NCBI GenBank assembly: GCA_024734555.1
Contig: JANPWX010000204.1
Coordinates: forward strand, 2,266,571-2,330,570
Origin: Trochalopteron elliotii
Taxonomy: Eukaryota; Chordata; Aves; Passeriformes; Leiothrichidae
Direction: 5' to 3'
DNA length: 64,000 nt
Notes under the pieces: model-generated
Database searches by the model: none
The model's input: only the letters and a program-made list of their open reading frames with translations
Told to the model about the DNA's origin: nothing
Shown: positions 49,001 to 62,100 of the stretch, piece after piece
Position numbering within the stretch: position 1 is the stretch's first letter
How the letters are laid out: every line of letters begins with the position of its first letter
Translations under genes and position numbers: made by a program

Positions 49001-52000
49001 CACATAAAATTGTTTTCTAATTCATCATATATTCAAGTGCTTCACAGAATCAATAAACTCAAACTCTAAATATAAAAAACTCTTTTATTATCTGTAGAAC
49101 TTGGAAATTTCCCCAGGACTCAAGACTTTTAAAGAATCATGGCTAAGATACTTTTGCTCTATTGAAGAAGAAGTATGTAAATACTTCACATAATCTTTAC
49201 AAAACTCAGCCGAATAGAATTTTTACTGTTGCTCATGTTTGAACCTCTGACAGAAAGAATATGGTTGAGAGAATGCGATTATATATAAATAGGTTTTCCC
49301 AAGACCAACATCTTTTGAATGCATCCATTATTTGAATTTGAGACTAATCTACTCAAGGCAAACACTTAGTCCAGTCCTTTTCTTGTTACACTCACCACGC
49401 TGTAAAAATGAGGCATAACAGTTTAAGTAGTCCATGCTTTTTTTCTGTATAATGATGCTGAAAGGAAAGAGGTTACTGCATTACAGTCCATAAAACAAAT
49501 CCTGTCAAATACAGAGGCAGTATTCAAGGAGAGTAATGTGTCTTACCTAATTGAATGTGATCTGTGGTGGATGCACAAGGAAAGAAAAGAGTTAAAAGTG
49601 TTAGGAAAAGGTAACAAAAATAGACATATACATCTGTAGCATGTCAAACTGCCCAAGGAGAAAAATAAAATAATTTGCATTCAAATCTTGATGCTGGAAT
49701 TCACAGTAGAATGTGGATCAGTTCAGATCCCTCCAACGCAAAAGTTTTTATACACTCCTTCACTATGCAGTCACCTATTCTGTATGCATTGGAAACCACT
49801 TGAAAAATTGAAAAGTTTTGTCTGCTAAATTTTGTGTTCTCTTCATTAGAACAGATTTAAACAATGTTAATTGGTTTCCTTCCTCATAGCCTCCCATGGT
49901 ATCATTAAATAGAAAGTATAGGTGAACTGGAATTGTACATGTACATAAGAGCAAATAGGTTTTTTTTTCCCCTCTGAATTCCTTAATCATCTCTCATTTA
50001 AAAAAGGCTACAGAAAAAATAAGGAGTTTTTAATTCCTAAAACAACATTTTCTATAATACTTGTTCCTTGTTGAAAACAATACTTGAAACACTTTGACAC
50101 TGTGTTCCACCTCACAGGAAACTTAATTAAGGCGGAACTGGGAGAGACACACTGATATACAATATTCAAAGAATGTCATTAATGTTCCAAAGTTGAGAAA
50201 TGATGAGACAGACAAGCCTCTCCTTCATCTGTGTTACTGATGTAGTCTTTAATTACAGACCGCTTCAAGGGAACACCTGCCTCATGCAGCGAGCCATAGA
50301 GGTGGTGCACACTTAATGAATATCTCTTCACATACTCATTTTTCACATCCTTTCTCAATGTGTGGTGTGATGCATTATTTACTGTGCAATGTTCATACTT
50401 TGCTCCAAAGAAAAGCATTGATTTCTTCAGGTTTATTCACAAGGTTATATACATCACCATGTATACTGATGCTTCTTAAACATTCAAGGGTTTGTCTTCA
50501 CAACACATTTCTGCTTAGACCTGTTTAAGTAATACTGTTGCCCCCCCTTGTACTACCTGCTGGCTCCCAGTAACAGCCACCCCTTTCTCCATGCCATTAC
50601 AGATACCTGCACAGACATATGATAAGGAAATCTCTGTTACTGCAGACCTCTAAAAACCAGCACCAATTAAGGGGCAAATGTCCATGGAAGTGAGAGAAAA
50701 CAACTTCATCACCCATCAGCAAAAGAAATGCTTATGAAATTATGTTCTGAAGCAAGGTAGTATTGCTATTTCCTTTATAGGGGTATCAAAAGACAGAAAG
50801 GTTTGAGAATGGTAGTTTCATGCATGACAGACAGCTGTGACGGACAAATTTGAAGGACTTTACATCTGACAGCACTTTTAAGTGGCCAGAACATCCCTAC
50901 ATCACAGAAGCCCTAAAAGGCTGTGCAAAAATTCCATCACCACAAACAACAACAACACCACCCCCAAAAAGCACAACAATAAGGGCACAGCAAAAATCAG
51001 CTCCCAAAGGGGTAAAGCAGATTAATCATACCTGAACTATCACCAAAAGATTTTGGCCCCACCTGCTTCTAAAAATTTTCAATGCCAGAGATTTCATAGC
51101 CTTCAGAAATGCTCAGCTGCACTCACGAGCCACAAGGCTAGGCTTGCTAGCCCTTCTCTGCAGAGCTGCATGGTCAGTGTTCCCCATCTCTGCTTTTGAA
51201 TTTTTCCCCCATTTGTCAATAAAGCATGTTTCACTTTCCTACGCTGAATTTTATCATTGAAAATAATGTGGATTTATAATCCTGGTACCTAAAGTGCTTG
51301 CATACCCTGCCACTGCAGTCATATGGAATTCTAAGTGATGCCATCCTGGCACCTTCATCTAACCCAGCAATGAAAATAATGATGAGTAACAGACTCAGGA
51401 TAGATAGGTCAGCTACTGAGACCTATTCTTTGGATACAATTTTCAATTCCCTATGCTCTCTTCCTGCTAAAGCAATAACACCTAAGCTGTATTTCTCCAG
51501 TTCTGCAAAAACAGTACAGACAGCCTTATCAAAGTCAAGCTCTATCACATTTCCTACCTTCCATCTATCCTCTATGACAGGTGCTGTCAGTTCAAGATAA
51601 TTGTTCTTGACAAACCCTTTTATGTTTTTGCCATCATGCTCTCTTCTAAATGCTTAGAAAATAACAGGTTAATGCATTCATTCAGTATCTGCTTTGCAGT
51701 TCTCAGAACTTCCCTTGCCCCTCTGGGGAGGAATTAACTTTGCCTTCCTCCACCCCTCCAGTGCCTCCTATACCTTCTGTGCTGATCTCTGAGGGGCACA
51801 TCCAACTGCCACAGCCATGCCCGCAGGCTGTCCCTCCCTGCAGTCTTTTGTGTCTTTCCACATGAGCCTTCCAACTCCTGGCAGGAATGAGGCATTATAT
51901 TACCTTCATTCAACTTGAGAGCTGGCTCATCCCAGGCACTGAATTTGAAAGGGGTCTGTGTGATCATGTAATTAAAGAAAACGTACCAGACAGCTGAATG

Positions 52001-55000
52001 AAGGAGCTATACAAAATGCAACTGCTGACATCCTAATTTGCATGTATGCCTTCGTTGGCTTAATCTTTAAATACTTTTTTACTTGAGTAGCAGCAATGTA
52101 TGTGGTAGTGTGCATATAGTAGTGTAGTGTAAGTAGTTTACTCTTGCTTTTCTCTTTTTTTTTTTCTTTGAAGCAACCCAAAACCCAAAAAGTCTCCCAT
52201 TTGGTATCACGATTTGTTTCTAAAAGGTCATCAGCAGGGATGAAACAAATCCATACAGACAACTGCAGAGTAGTCCAGCAGTATAGCAGGAAAATATTCA
52301 AACTTTAGCAGAAAGCAAAGGAGAAAGGGATAAAGACCCTCAACTCTATCACATCTGTGCTCTTCTTAGCAAGAGCCACATTAAAATGTCAGTGCAATCT
52401 CTAATACCGAGAGATCTGAGTCTCTGATCAATGCTGTGTGAGTAACCTGGGACTACCAGCTTCCTCTTAACCTTCCACACCAGAGAAATAGTAAAAGAGA
52501 CAACATAAGCTGGAAGTGGAGGAGCAAGAAAAAAAAATCTTAATGGCATATAATTAATCACAAGACCTATTAATGAAGAATCTATTATCTTAGCTCTATG
52601 GCTAGTGTCCGGTTTGTATCCTAAAGCAGAATTACCTGTACACTGGTTTTATATGCATTTCTTGCATTTCTAGAAGCACAATATTAAATAGCACGCATTG
52701 TGACCATAAAGAGACCTTACAAGCACTATTATTAATGCAAAATTCAGAAAATGCAAAACACTAGTAATTATTCATGCACAAAATGAATTAGAGGGTTGTG
52801 ACACTGGGAAGATGGGCTGGGGATGAAAGAGAAGCACAGCAGCTGCATGAAAAGCACTTGGTCCCAAAAGGGTGGCATCTGTTCTTTCAGACACACAGAA
52901 TTTTGTCATTTTTCTTATAGATTTTATCTTCTTGAATAGTAACATAACAAAATAGCACATTTGGAGGAGTCTATCTGGCCTGTTGTTGTTATATGACATT
53001 TTAGTAATATTTTTAGAGATAAAACAAGATGAAAATTAAGACCCAACAGCTTCAGAACAGAAATATGTGTTTCACATAGTGCTCTGTACAGTCAACATAG
53101 CAGGCAACATAGAAAACAGAATTTTGTTTCATAAAGAAGGTAGGTTTCAGTATTTAGTCAGTCTGTCTACAAACTCTTTCAAAATCACCATCACCACAGG
53201 CAGGGGGTAAGGCTGCTGAACACACTGGGAATTATAGTGACATCTGGATTTTAGAAATCAGTTTCAAGTGTCTCATCTGAGTGAAAGCAGAACAGGGATT
53301 TGCATCTGGATGTTATTGGTGACTATCAGCCTTAATGCCTAACCAAAAGAATTAAGCTAGAGTCTGATGTTTGTTTAAAACAGCATTATGGGAGGGGGTG
53401 GTGATAATCCATACACTAGATAACTGAAATAAAATTATTTGGATTAGCAAAAAAAGCAGGCCAACGATGACACAGAAAATTCCTGCCTCTTTACAGTTTA
53501 TTCCCCCAAACACATGTGGGATTGGAAAGGGAGGGAGAAATTTTTAATAATCAGGTTATTTAAGTGATAAGGTTTGTAGTGTGACCCCACACAGAACTAC
53601 ACCTGGCCAAACTGAGCCAAGAATTTAGGCCATCTTTGTTGCTGAGGGAAGCATACTGACCATCACTCCAGATTTAGGATGTGCAGCAGATGCAGAAGGT
53701 CCAGGTCACACCACTCTCTATATAACTATGGGAACCTGGCTAGATCACTTGCTACTTCATCATCAAGTGTCAAGAAAACTCAGTCCTAACTGAGAACTTA
53801 ATTGAAAACAGCAAGGATCCATCCACAAAAAAGGCAGCACTGGTAGTTCGTATTTTCCTGAAAAATTCCCAACCATGTTCAAGGTAATAATTTCAATCAA
53901 AGAAAGCTACTAGAAATCCGCTTTTTGATTAATCAAAATGCTTTTGGACTCAGCCGCTGCTTTGAGCCCTTGGCTAAAGGGCTAATGAGATAAACACCTT
54001 CCATCTGTCAGAAGCATGACTGCCACGGGCATGAGGGCTGGTACTGATAGGTAAAACAAAGGCATTTAGTAACAGTGATAAATTAAGGGAAATATTAAAG
54101 GATAAACATGCTGTATTTCAGTGAAGACATTTGCAGTTAATCTCACACCATGTGCAAAGCACAAGTAATAGGACCTGAGAAATCCTGAACTGCTAAGTCA
54201 TCCTTCCCTCTATAATCCAGAGCCAGAGTTCAAGGTATTCACCCAGAAACTCTTTGGTCACTGCTGTAGGATCTAAAGCCTGGAAACAGCAACAGGACCT
54301 GTTTGCTGAGCTGTGGGCTTGTCTTTTTTACAAGAGGACATGTTAAGAAAGAACATAAGATGAAACAGGGAATATGTTCGTGCCACATGCATCACACATA
54401 TCTAACACATTTCTCAAAAATAAAAAATACAACTATAAATACAGGAAGGGCAGAAAGAATTAACAAAAGTAACAAAAAGGCTTGTGAAAATGACTCATCC
54501 AACTGGAGCCTGGAAAGAGGGAACTGAAGTGAAATACAATAAACCCACAAGAAATAAATGAGCGAAATGAAGGTCAGAAGAACTCACTCACTGTTTCTCA
54601 TAATGGAAGACCCAGAAGGCACCAAAGGAAAGACCAAGAAGACTCCAAATAGGGAATGAATGAATGAACAAATAAACCACAGACTTTACCACATAAATTT
54701 CTATTCATCTGGGGGGAGACATGAGGTGTTATGAATTTCAAAAGCTCATGTAAGTTAAAATAAATTCTAAATAATGATAAATTCATGAAGAAAAACTCCC
54801 AAGAAATTTTTAAGTGAAGGCTCAAATTTATGTTTTAGAAAGTTTTCAGCTCTTAGATTTCTGAAAAAAAATATACTAAGAAAATATAATTGCATGGCTG
54901 CTTATTCTTCTGTCCTTTGATAGGCATATACTACTCATGAATGTTTAACTGTATCAAGTCAAAAATTCTTAGTTATGTTCATACTCTGGTTGCAAGTCAC

Positions 55001-56180
55001 TGAGTAAATTTCGATTTTGAACTGCAGTGTGGAAAAAGACACTGTAAAGCAGACGATACAGTAACAAAGATTTTTCTTTTTTAGTTTCAGCTAGAAAAAC
55101 ATAAAAGCACTTCTGCAGAGGATTTATCAAGCTATATGTAAAAGGCAGGTATTAAGGGGAGACTCTAAAGATTTAAGATCTAGAATAAAAAGGGGGAAAA
55201 AAATTTAGCTGCCATGAACTAAGCTTCAGTCATTTGCAGCACACACAGATCTTAGGATATGGTTACCTCATATATTACAAAATAACAAACAAGTGAGCAT
55301 ATACCAATGGGATAATATGCACTATTAATAAACGAGACCCTAATTCTGCAGGTCAAACAGTATATTGTAGAGTTATCCATGTCCATTTATTTTATCACAA
55401 AAAATCAACTCCTTCAAACACTCCAGAAGTTCTGTAATCCTACTACCTAATGAAAACTGGAATGCTGGTTTACAGTGTACATTTTCTGCTTTCATACTGA
55501 GGAACTTTAAGACCAACGCTTTCCAAGATACATCAACATATAAAGCCTGACACTGAAGTTGCCTTAAAGTGACAGTTCTACTGACCTCAACTCCTGTTAC
55601 TTCCATCATATCTAGTTTTATACAACTGCAGAACAAAACTTTGCAGAACAACTTGAAAAAGAAACTGATTAAAAATAGCCTGAAATATTTTTTGTCTTAT
55701 CACAAGCAGCTCCTAGGTAGGGTTCTTTTCTTCAGATGATATTTTTCTCCAGCATCCACGTATGAATAAAATTGGGTTAATAATGATCTAACAGCAATTT
55801 TTTGTTCCATTTTACTTATACATTTCCTTGAGTTTGTAAAGTTATTACAAAAGAATTTCTGACTGTACTTTTTCTTTAGAAAAAACAGGACTCATATAAA
55901 AAGTTTATCTTTGGTCATCATTATGCCTTCTTCAGTTAAAACATGAATGTTACGAAATACTCTAACTACAAACTACTTGAACCTTCAAAACACTAATGTA
56001 GAAGGAAAAGAAGAGCTGACAAATGATTTATACATTTAGTTCTCTAAATAAGACCAGAGAAGCAGCAGATGCTGATACCTCATATCTCCAAACTTCTTGC
56101 TGATAGCTGTTCCTACATTGCTGATAGCTGCTGTTGCCTTTTGCCCCGCATGGCTCAGGGTCTCGTGTGTTTTCTTGTAA
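42881..56180 (-). CDS. TPD52L1: TPD52L1 (tumor protein D52-like 1), 3' part, four coding exons
   Basis: On the - strand the exons 56079-56180, 46952-46990, 45260-45320 and 42881-43012 join in phase with GT-AG introns. They encode the conserved TPD52-family core and C-terminus from YKKTHETLSHAGQKATAA to EELQC and a TAA stop. TPD52-family proteins are small cytoplasmic adaptors that self-associate through an N-terminal coiled coil and act in vesicle trafficking and cell-cycle progression. The coiled-coil exons (LEDEITTLRQ-type) were not found up to 64 kb, so the gene is partial here. TPD52L1 rather than TPD52 or TPD52L2 is supported by close match to its C-terminal exons and by the HDDC2 neighbour. 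Confidence 0.95.
43013..45259 (-). other. TPD52L1: TPD52L1 last intron
   Basis: A 2,247-bp GT-AG intron. It contains, on the - strand at 43431-43964, the longest uninterrupted open frame of the window that is free of N (177 codons). Its product resembles nothing I know and its frame does not join the flanking exons. A purine-rich tract occurs near 44.6 kb. Confidence 0.85.
44594..44691. repeat. Purine-rich AGGC/GAAA low-complexity tract
   Basis: Imperfect repeats of GGCAGGAA-type units grade into GAAAA-rich sequence over about 100 bp. It is a decayed microsatellite within the last TPD52L1 intron. Confidence 0.7.
45260..45320 (-). CDS. TPD52L1: TPD52L1 exon encoding NSPTFKSFEEKVETTVTSLK
   Basis: 61 nt: one base completing an Arg codon, then 20 codons. 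Acceptor TTTTCTCCTAG|G and donor CTTAAG|GTAAAG on the - strand. The residues match the TPD52-family segment following the alternative exon. It keeps frame whether or not the 39-nt exon is included. Confidence 0.95.
45321..46951 (-). other. TPD52L1: TPD52L1 intron
   Basis: A 1,631-bp GT-AG intron between the 39-nt exon and the NSPTF exon. No repeat or extra exon is recognised. The 117-codon + strand frame at 45553-45906 has no family resemblance. Confidence 0.85.
46952..46990 (-). CDS. TPD52L1: TPD52L1 39-nt alternative cassette exon
   Basis: The exon encodes, with flanking bases, SYSIRHSISMPAMR. It has a clean acceptor (TCATCCCACAG|C) and donor (AATGAG|GTAATG) and is exactly 39 nt, so inclusion or skipping keeps the frame (GDM-S-YSI... 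versus GDM-R-NSP...). In human TPD52L1 the matching exon is alternatively spliced and reported to confer 14-3-3 binding. The residues RHSISMP fit the mode II pattern RxSxSxP. It is too short to be found by open-frame scanning. Confidence 0.95.
47637..47651 (+). promoter_or_regulatory. CTCF-like motif in TPD52L1 intron
   Basis: GCAGAGGATGGCGCC matches CCASYAGRKGGCGCY at most positions, including the full GRKGGCGCY core, with mismatches in the outer part. It is a motif match only; occupancy is unknown. Confidence 0.25.
51430..51790 (-). mobile_element. Ancient CR1-like LINE reverse-transcriptase remnant
   Basis: Read as the complement, the segment follows the order of a CR1-type RT. On the + strand it shows AGCCTTATCAAAGTCAAGCT (the DFSKAF region), then TTGTTCTTGACAAACCC, and later TTTGCCTTCCTCCACCCCTC, as in reverse-oriented CR1 copies. 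Divergence is heavy and the ends are not definable. Confidence 0.5.
56079..56180 (-). CDS. TPD52L1: TPD52L1 exon encoding YKKTHETLSHAGQKATAA core
   Basis: 102 nt, phase 1 at the start and phase 2 at the end; 33 full codons from YKKTHETL to KKFGDM. The acceptor on the - strand is TTATTTCCAG|T and the donor ATGAG|GTATCA. This is the most conserved block of the TPD52 family (AGQKATAAxSNVGTAISKKFGD). Here it is ATAAI at the one variable position. Confidence 0.97.
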
Positions 56181-59100
56181 CTGGAAATAAAAAATAGAAC
56201 AGAAATAGTGATAAATATTAAAAAAGAGAGACTAGAATCCCTGCAACTAATTTTCCTCAAAGTTCCATCCACTGAAATGTTAAGAAACATAGTAACTGTA
56301 GCTCAAAAAACAAACATGGGCAAGGACGCCCATTTCTGCACAACTTCCTAAGTGCAGGGTTCTCCAGAGCAATCCTTCACTTAGCTATCCTCTCTTTCCC
56401 CCTTGCAGATAACATCCCCCAGATGGGCCAGTACACACTGGTTAAAAGCAGAATGCAGTGATTTGTTGAATATCTGTTTGATACAACTTCTGATTACAGA
56501 AAATCATATTTACATAGAGTTAAGTATTCTTCCAGCAGACACTGACCTTCTGGCAAAATCTGCTGTCTGAAGCACAGAAAAGAATCAGGACAATACAACT
56601 CTACTCTTTCAAGCATATACATATTAGGTACATTTAACAAATACACTTCAAAATAATTCTGTGATATTTAAAATAGAAAAAAATCATCAAATCTCTTTCC
56701 ATAGGCCACAACTTTCCTTTTTTTCCCCCCACTTTTTAAAATTTCTTTAAAGGAAGAAGCTTTGGAGAAGGACAGAGAAAGAAAGATGAAGAAACCTATA
56801 GAGTGAATGTATGTTCTTAGTAGGACTGAATTCTTTTAAAAGATGTCACTAATTTCACTTACAGCATGCAGATTCAAACACAGAATCATCTTCATTTACT
56901 GATCCAGAATACCTGCTCTGACCCATACAGACCCTTCAGTACAGTTAACTTGCACTCTCAGAACAATCAATAACCTTTTCTGCACAGATGATTTTCTGCT
57001 GACTTAACTAATTCTGAGCATGTCAGAGGCTTCCTTTGAGTAAATTATCTGATACTCCCAGTGATGCAGACAAGCTCAGAAGTAGAAGTATTGACCTAGT
57101 AACAAAAGGAGAGCACACTATGATCAGTCTTCTATCCTGTGGCGTGTGTTGGCCGACAAGAAGAAATGCTCATGAAAAATTTAGAAATAAAACTCCACTG
57201 GTTCTCATTCTCCTTTGAACAAAAATCATAGGATCTCAAACATGTACCAAAGTACACCAGCAATTGATTAAAAAAAAAATCCTACTGACTGCCTAAGTCC
57301 TTACCACAAGGTATTTTCTCCTTATTATTATGTTTATGAAGGTAATAACTTTGTGGAAGAAGGAGGGGAAATATGATTAATATTTGCAGTATAGCACATC
57401 ACATTTTATGTCACATGGTTTTAGCCTCAGCAGAACCTATTGCTGAAAGTCCTCTGTTCAGGACTGTGTTTACAAACCATCACTTTGATGGCAGAGGCCA
57501 CATCATAGTCTGTTCTTTCAGATTTTATGTTTCATGTTAATTTTGATTTTATGTTCCTAACCCACAACATCCTACTGAGCTAACATGTTCTTAAACTGTC
57601 AAGTGTAAGGGCTCCTTCTATGAAGCTGTTTGTTTTCACTGACTAACAAGGCAATCCACAGGGGACAACTGAAGATTAGGGCACAGGATCTCTAGGAGTC
57701 TCCACTTAGATAAGCTGAACCAAACACATGCACAATGTTGAATGACAAGGGCTAAAACATTGCAACACCAATAGAAGGAACAGAAATTATAATTAGAAAG
57801 AAAGAAGCAATGGTTATGCTCATTAAATTTATTCTAGTACAATACAGAGAAGATGGAAAATACTGTTTTTTACCAAATCTCCTTTCTTTTTAGCCAATCT
57901 GTCCTTGGACATAGCAAGAATGCAATACTCATTTCACTGAGGCCTCATCCTCTAGCTTAACTAGTTTAATAGCTGTGCCATTCTCTTGCTGACAGTAGAT
58001 ATACTCTCATGTAAACTAGAATGGGATGAGACCCTAAAATAAGGATGCTACTATCAAACTATAAGCACATAGCTTTTTGGTAAGAGTTGCCTATGAAAAA
58101 GAAGAAAATCAAATATTCTATTGCCTGTGGCATATAAGTCTTAAAGAGTTTGCTAACAGAAAAGCTTCCTAAACTATTCAGCACAAGTGGAATTTTGCTG
58201 ATGACAAAATGAAGGCCAAGATTTGACTTGCAAGTCTAAAAGGTCTTTTGTAATACAACCTATTTATGTACAGGATGAATGTACATAGTAAAATACTTTT
58301 CAGATATCCCTCTGAACTGATTTTTTGAAATGACACCTTGGAGTTAATTTTATTATAGGTATATTTAACTTTATGATAAAATATCTCTATGTCTTACCTT
58401 CTCACTGCATGTTCTTCACACCATGTAAAACTATTTAGAGAACAGTCCAAAATGCACCATCCAGCAGACAGATCCAAATTTCACTGAGAAATATTAGAGT
58501 CCCCCACATATTTCTGAACATTACATTGGTCAGAACACAACTTCAGGGAAGTGGCTGAAATGACACTGATTTTGCCATTCCAACAATATGGTGTTTTCTC
58601 TGTAAATCCCATAAACCAAATATCCTCCAGTATTTCCACTAGCGAGGAAGACATGCTTTTGTGTTCCTAATACTTTTGACATTACATAAGAGCGTAAATC
58701 CTGCTAAAACTGTTACACAACTAGTCTTTTTTCAGCACCAACTTCAGCAAAAATGACCTATGACATGTCCCCTCCTCCCTCCAGCAATGCTGAAGACGAG
58801 CTTTAAGGCACAACAAAATAACAAAGGTGAAAATACACCATGACATGCAATACCTGTCAGCAGAAACCAGAAACATTAATTTGCACCTCAGCAGAGCTCT
58901 CTGATAGCTTAAAAATCAAACCCCTTGCCTATTCCCACCTCTCCACCATTACATGTATCACTTCATAAATAATCTTTCCACAGAGCACATTGCCTCACTG
59001 TAGTTAGTTATGTGCTGTGTTGATATTTGGATGTATGATGCACTGTATTTTGGCTCAGATATATTTATTCTTGTAGTTATTTCATATTTACAGCATCCAT

Positions 59101-62100
59101 TTGATATCTTGCCAAGCACTCTGGTAACAATGATCTCTTCAACATATTCTCTCTGTCACATGGAATCTGGTCAGTTGTATTGCACATTAATCATCTGACC
59201 AAGCAATTTTTATCATCTCATGTAACTCACAGCAGTTTGTACTTGTGTTTTAATGCACTGAACAGCTTACATAATTTTCAGAAACCTTTACCAGCAGAAA
59301 TTAAGTTGGATATTCCAGGTAAGAACTATGAACACTTACTAACTGGAAAAAGTGTTCTATGTGTGGTTTAAGTCCTCCTTGCACCACCAGGTGCTCTGTG
59401 TGCTAAGTCACCTACAACACCTGGACACTCTCATCCTTTCAGCAGCCACTGCTGGCCATCATTAGGTGAGTGCTGGCCACCAATTCATTGAGACAGGGGA
59501 CAGCATCTTAGGAGTCAGTCAGCCAGCAGCTCAGATTAGACCAGTGATCCCAAAATTTATAGGCAGAAATACCCCAGCAAAACCAAACTCAGAGAATTTA
59601 GGATACAGGGATTCAAGAACGAGCACCTTCCATCCAAGTCATGGAGTGCATTTTTACACAAATACATCATTACACTCTTACAAAGGCACCAGCAGCATTA
59701 CACCAGGTAGCATCAGCAAAAGTAGACTACTTCATTTATTCAGTTAGAGTAGGAATTCCTGTTCTGATTTTGTGGCATCTGAAAATACTTTGTAACGCAG
59801 AAGAATTGCTGGTAATGGTTAACAAGGGTCATATTCTGTGCTTTCACTCAGCACTTAACAATAAATATTTATAATGTATTTCATAGACAAGAGGGTTTAA
59901 ACAAGTTATATCAACTGCTGTCTGAATTGTAAGCTTGTAAATAACACTCACATGTGAACATTTGAACATTACCTTTATATATGACATTAACTTAAGAATT
60001 TCTTCCATCAAATTCTGATTATAATTGTGTTTCTAAAATACAGTATTTCTTTAACAGAAGCAGTTATTTATAAAATTAATTATCAGAGGTTTTCACAATA
60101 CATGCTGATATTACAGTTATATTTCAATAACATGCCCAACATAATTAAAAGGAGCTTTAAAGACAACTCATGTCTCCAGTGCTGTAACGTACTATTTAGA
60201 CAAAGTAGATTTGCAGCCTATTTTGACTGCATTTTCACTTGACAGTGTCATATAATACATTTAGGTTATGCTATCCTGTGACAACCAGATCTTACTATAT
60301 ATATCTCACTGTGATTTTTACAGACAGTGAGAGGAAATATAAGGAGATACTGTTTCATAAAACAACATGTGAAGGAACAAGTGCTTTATAGAGAGAATAG
60401 CCAAGCAGCAGCCATAGAGAGAGAACTAGACATTTAAATGGCTAACATCATCTGCAGGATATGACAGGACTGTCATACTCATCTCATCTCAGTTCAGAAT
60501 TGCCCTTCAGATGGCAGAGTTAAATGTAACCTTTATTCACAGGTGCAATACAGGGCGTGCTGACAGAAGTAGGCTACACATATAATATTTATATTTTGCA
60601 TGTCAAGCTGCATATTTGATGTACTGCAGGAAACGATAAAGAATTTTTATTCAGCTTCTGTAAAATTAGTACATTTGCTGATTAGTACATCTTCATTCAG
60701 CATTATGCCTCTCCATCAATGCTTGCTAGCAAAATTAATCCATTTGAGAAACCATCTTCTGTGATAAGGCTCACAGAAGATGTAACAGAATGCAAACAAT
60801 TAACAACAAAACCATACAGCAGAGCAGAGCCTGGTAGCACAAGCCATGCCCTCTGGAGCTTACTTCTTTTCAGTTTTCAGACCATTAGTCAGCTTAAGAA
60901 TGACTTTTCTGCAATCTATCTAAAGCACCTGGATCCCTGAGAAATTCTCAGCTACAAAACTATTTTTTCTGTTGATTTTCTGTGAGAAACGGCTCAGCAT
61001 TAACTAAATTATGCTGATTTCTCAAATGAGATAAATGCATATATGACAGATAAAAGGCAGATAAAAAAGATTCTCTTAAGAGCATTCTTATTGTCATTTT
61101 TGCCACAAATGAACTTTAAGCTGTTGTGCATTATTGTTGGTTTTTGTTTTGGTGAGTTTTTTTAGTACTCTCCTGAAATTCATTCTAACTTCAAAACCAA
61201 ACGACAGATGTATTTTTTGTCATCATTCCCATTGCCAGGGATGTTAAGAATTAACCGAAACAGTGCTGGCATTTGGATGGGTACATATGCCTAAATCTAA
61301 GGAAGAATGCCCCAGGTAGTTCCTCTCCCACAGAGTGAGGAAGGAGAGAACTAAGGGAACTGAACCTTTGCAGGCTGCAGCAGAAATTTGTGCAGTACAA
61401 GGAAGGTGACTGTTCAATAGGCTGGAGAGAGTCACAGGTCAGGAAAGGTGCCAGAGAAAGGTGACAAATGTTCTGGGCTGTACTGCCCTGTAATCTTCAA
61501 ACACTGGGGAAAAATATGGGATACAGTTGTTTGAAATGCATTATTTTTACAATGCAGCATAGAATGGGGAGGAGGAGAAGCATGCTATGGTTACTCTCCA
61601 GGTAAAAAAGCCAAAATATGTTTGCTGAAGCACAGATGATCTTAAGACATTAGAGGCAGTTCATCACCCCTTAAACTATATCAGTAACACTGTCTGTAGG
61701 CTCTGTGCTGTACATTAGATTAACAAAATTATGCAGATTAAACACATCCCAGCCTCTCTTTTCCTTTCTTCCCCTCCCTTTCTCCTTTTCCTCCCTTTCA
61801 TTTCCTTTCCCTTCCCTTTCCCCTTCCCCTCTTTTCTACTAACTCTTCCTTGGATATTTTTAATCCTTGTAATTTCAGAGATCCCAATTTACATGTGGGC
61901 CTCCCTTCCCATCCTTACAGTTAGATATACACACATAAAAATCACTATAATACACATGTATATATTTTCTGGTGCCCCATGATAATTACAGTGGGTTTTT
62001 CCTGAGAAACAAACATCTGGAACAGATCACCTGACCTTACTGTGGAATTTCCATTAGCTGAAGGTTCTCATGCAAACAAATGGACATACATCTTTTGGAC

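Larger units (their letters stand above)
46991..56078 (-). other. TPD52L1: TPD52L1 intron, 9.1 kb
   Basis: A GT-AG intron between the YKKTHETL exon and the 39-nt exon. It is mostly AT-rich and contains a degenerate LINE fragment near 51.4-51.8 kb and a CTCF-like motif near 47.64 kb. No additional TPD52-type exon was recognised. Short open frames throughout lack family features. Confidence 0.85.
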
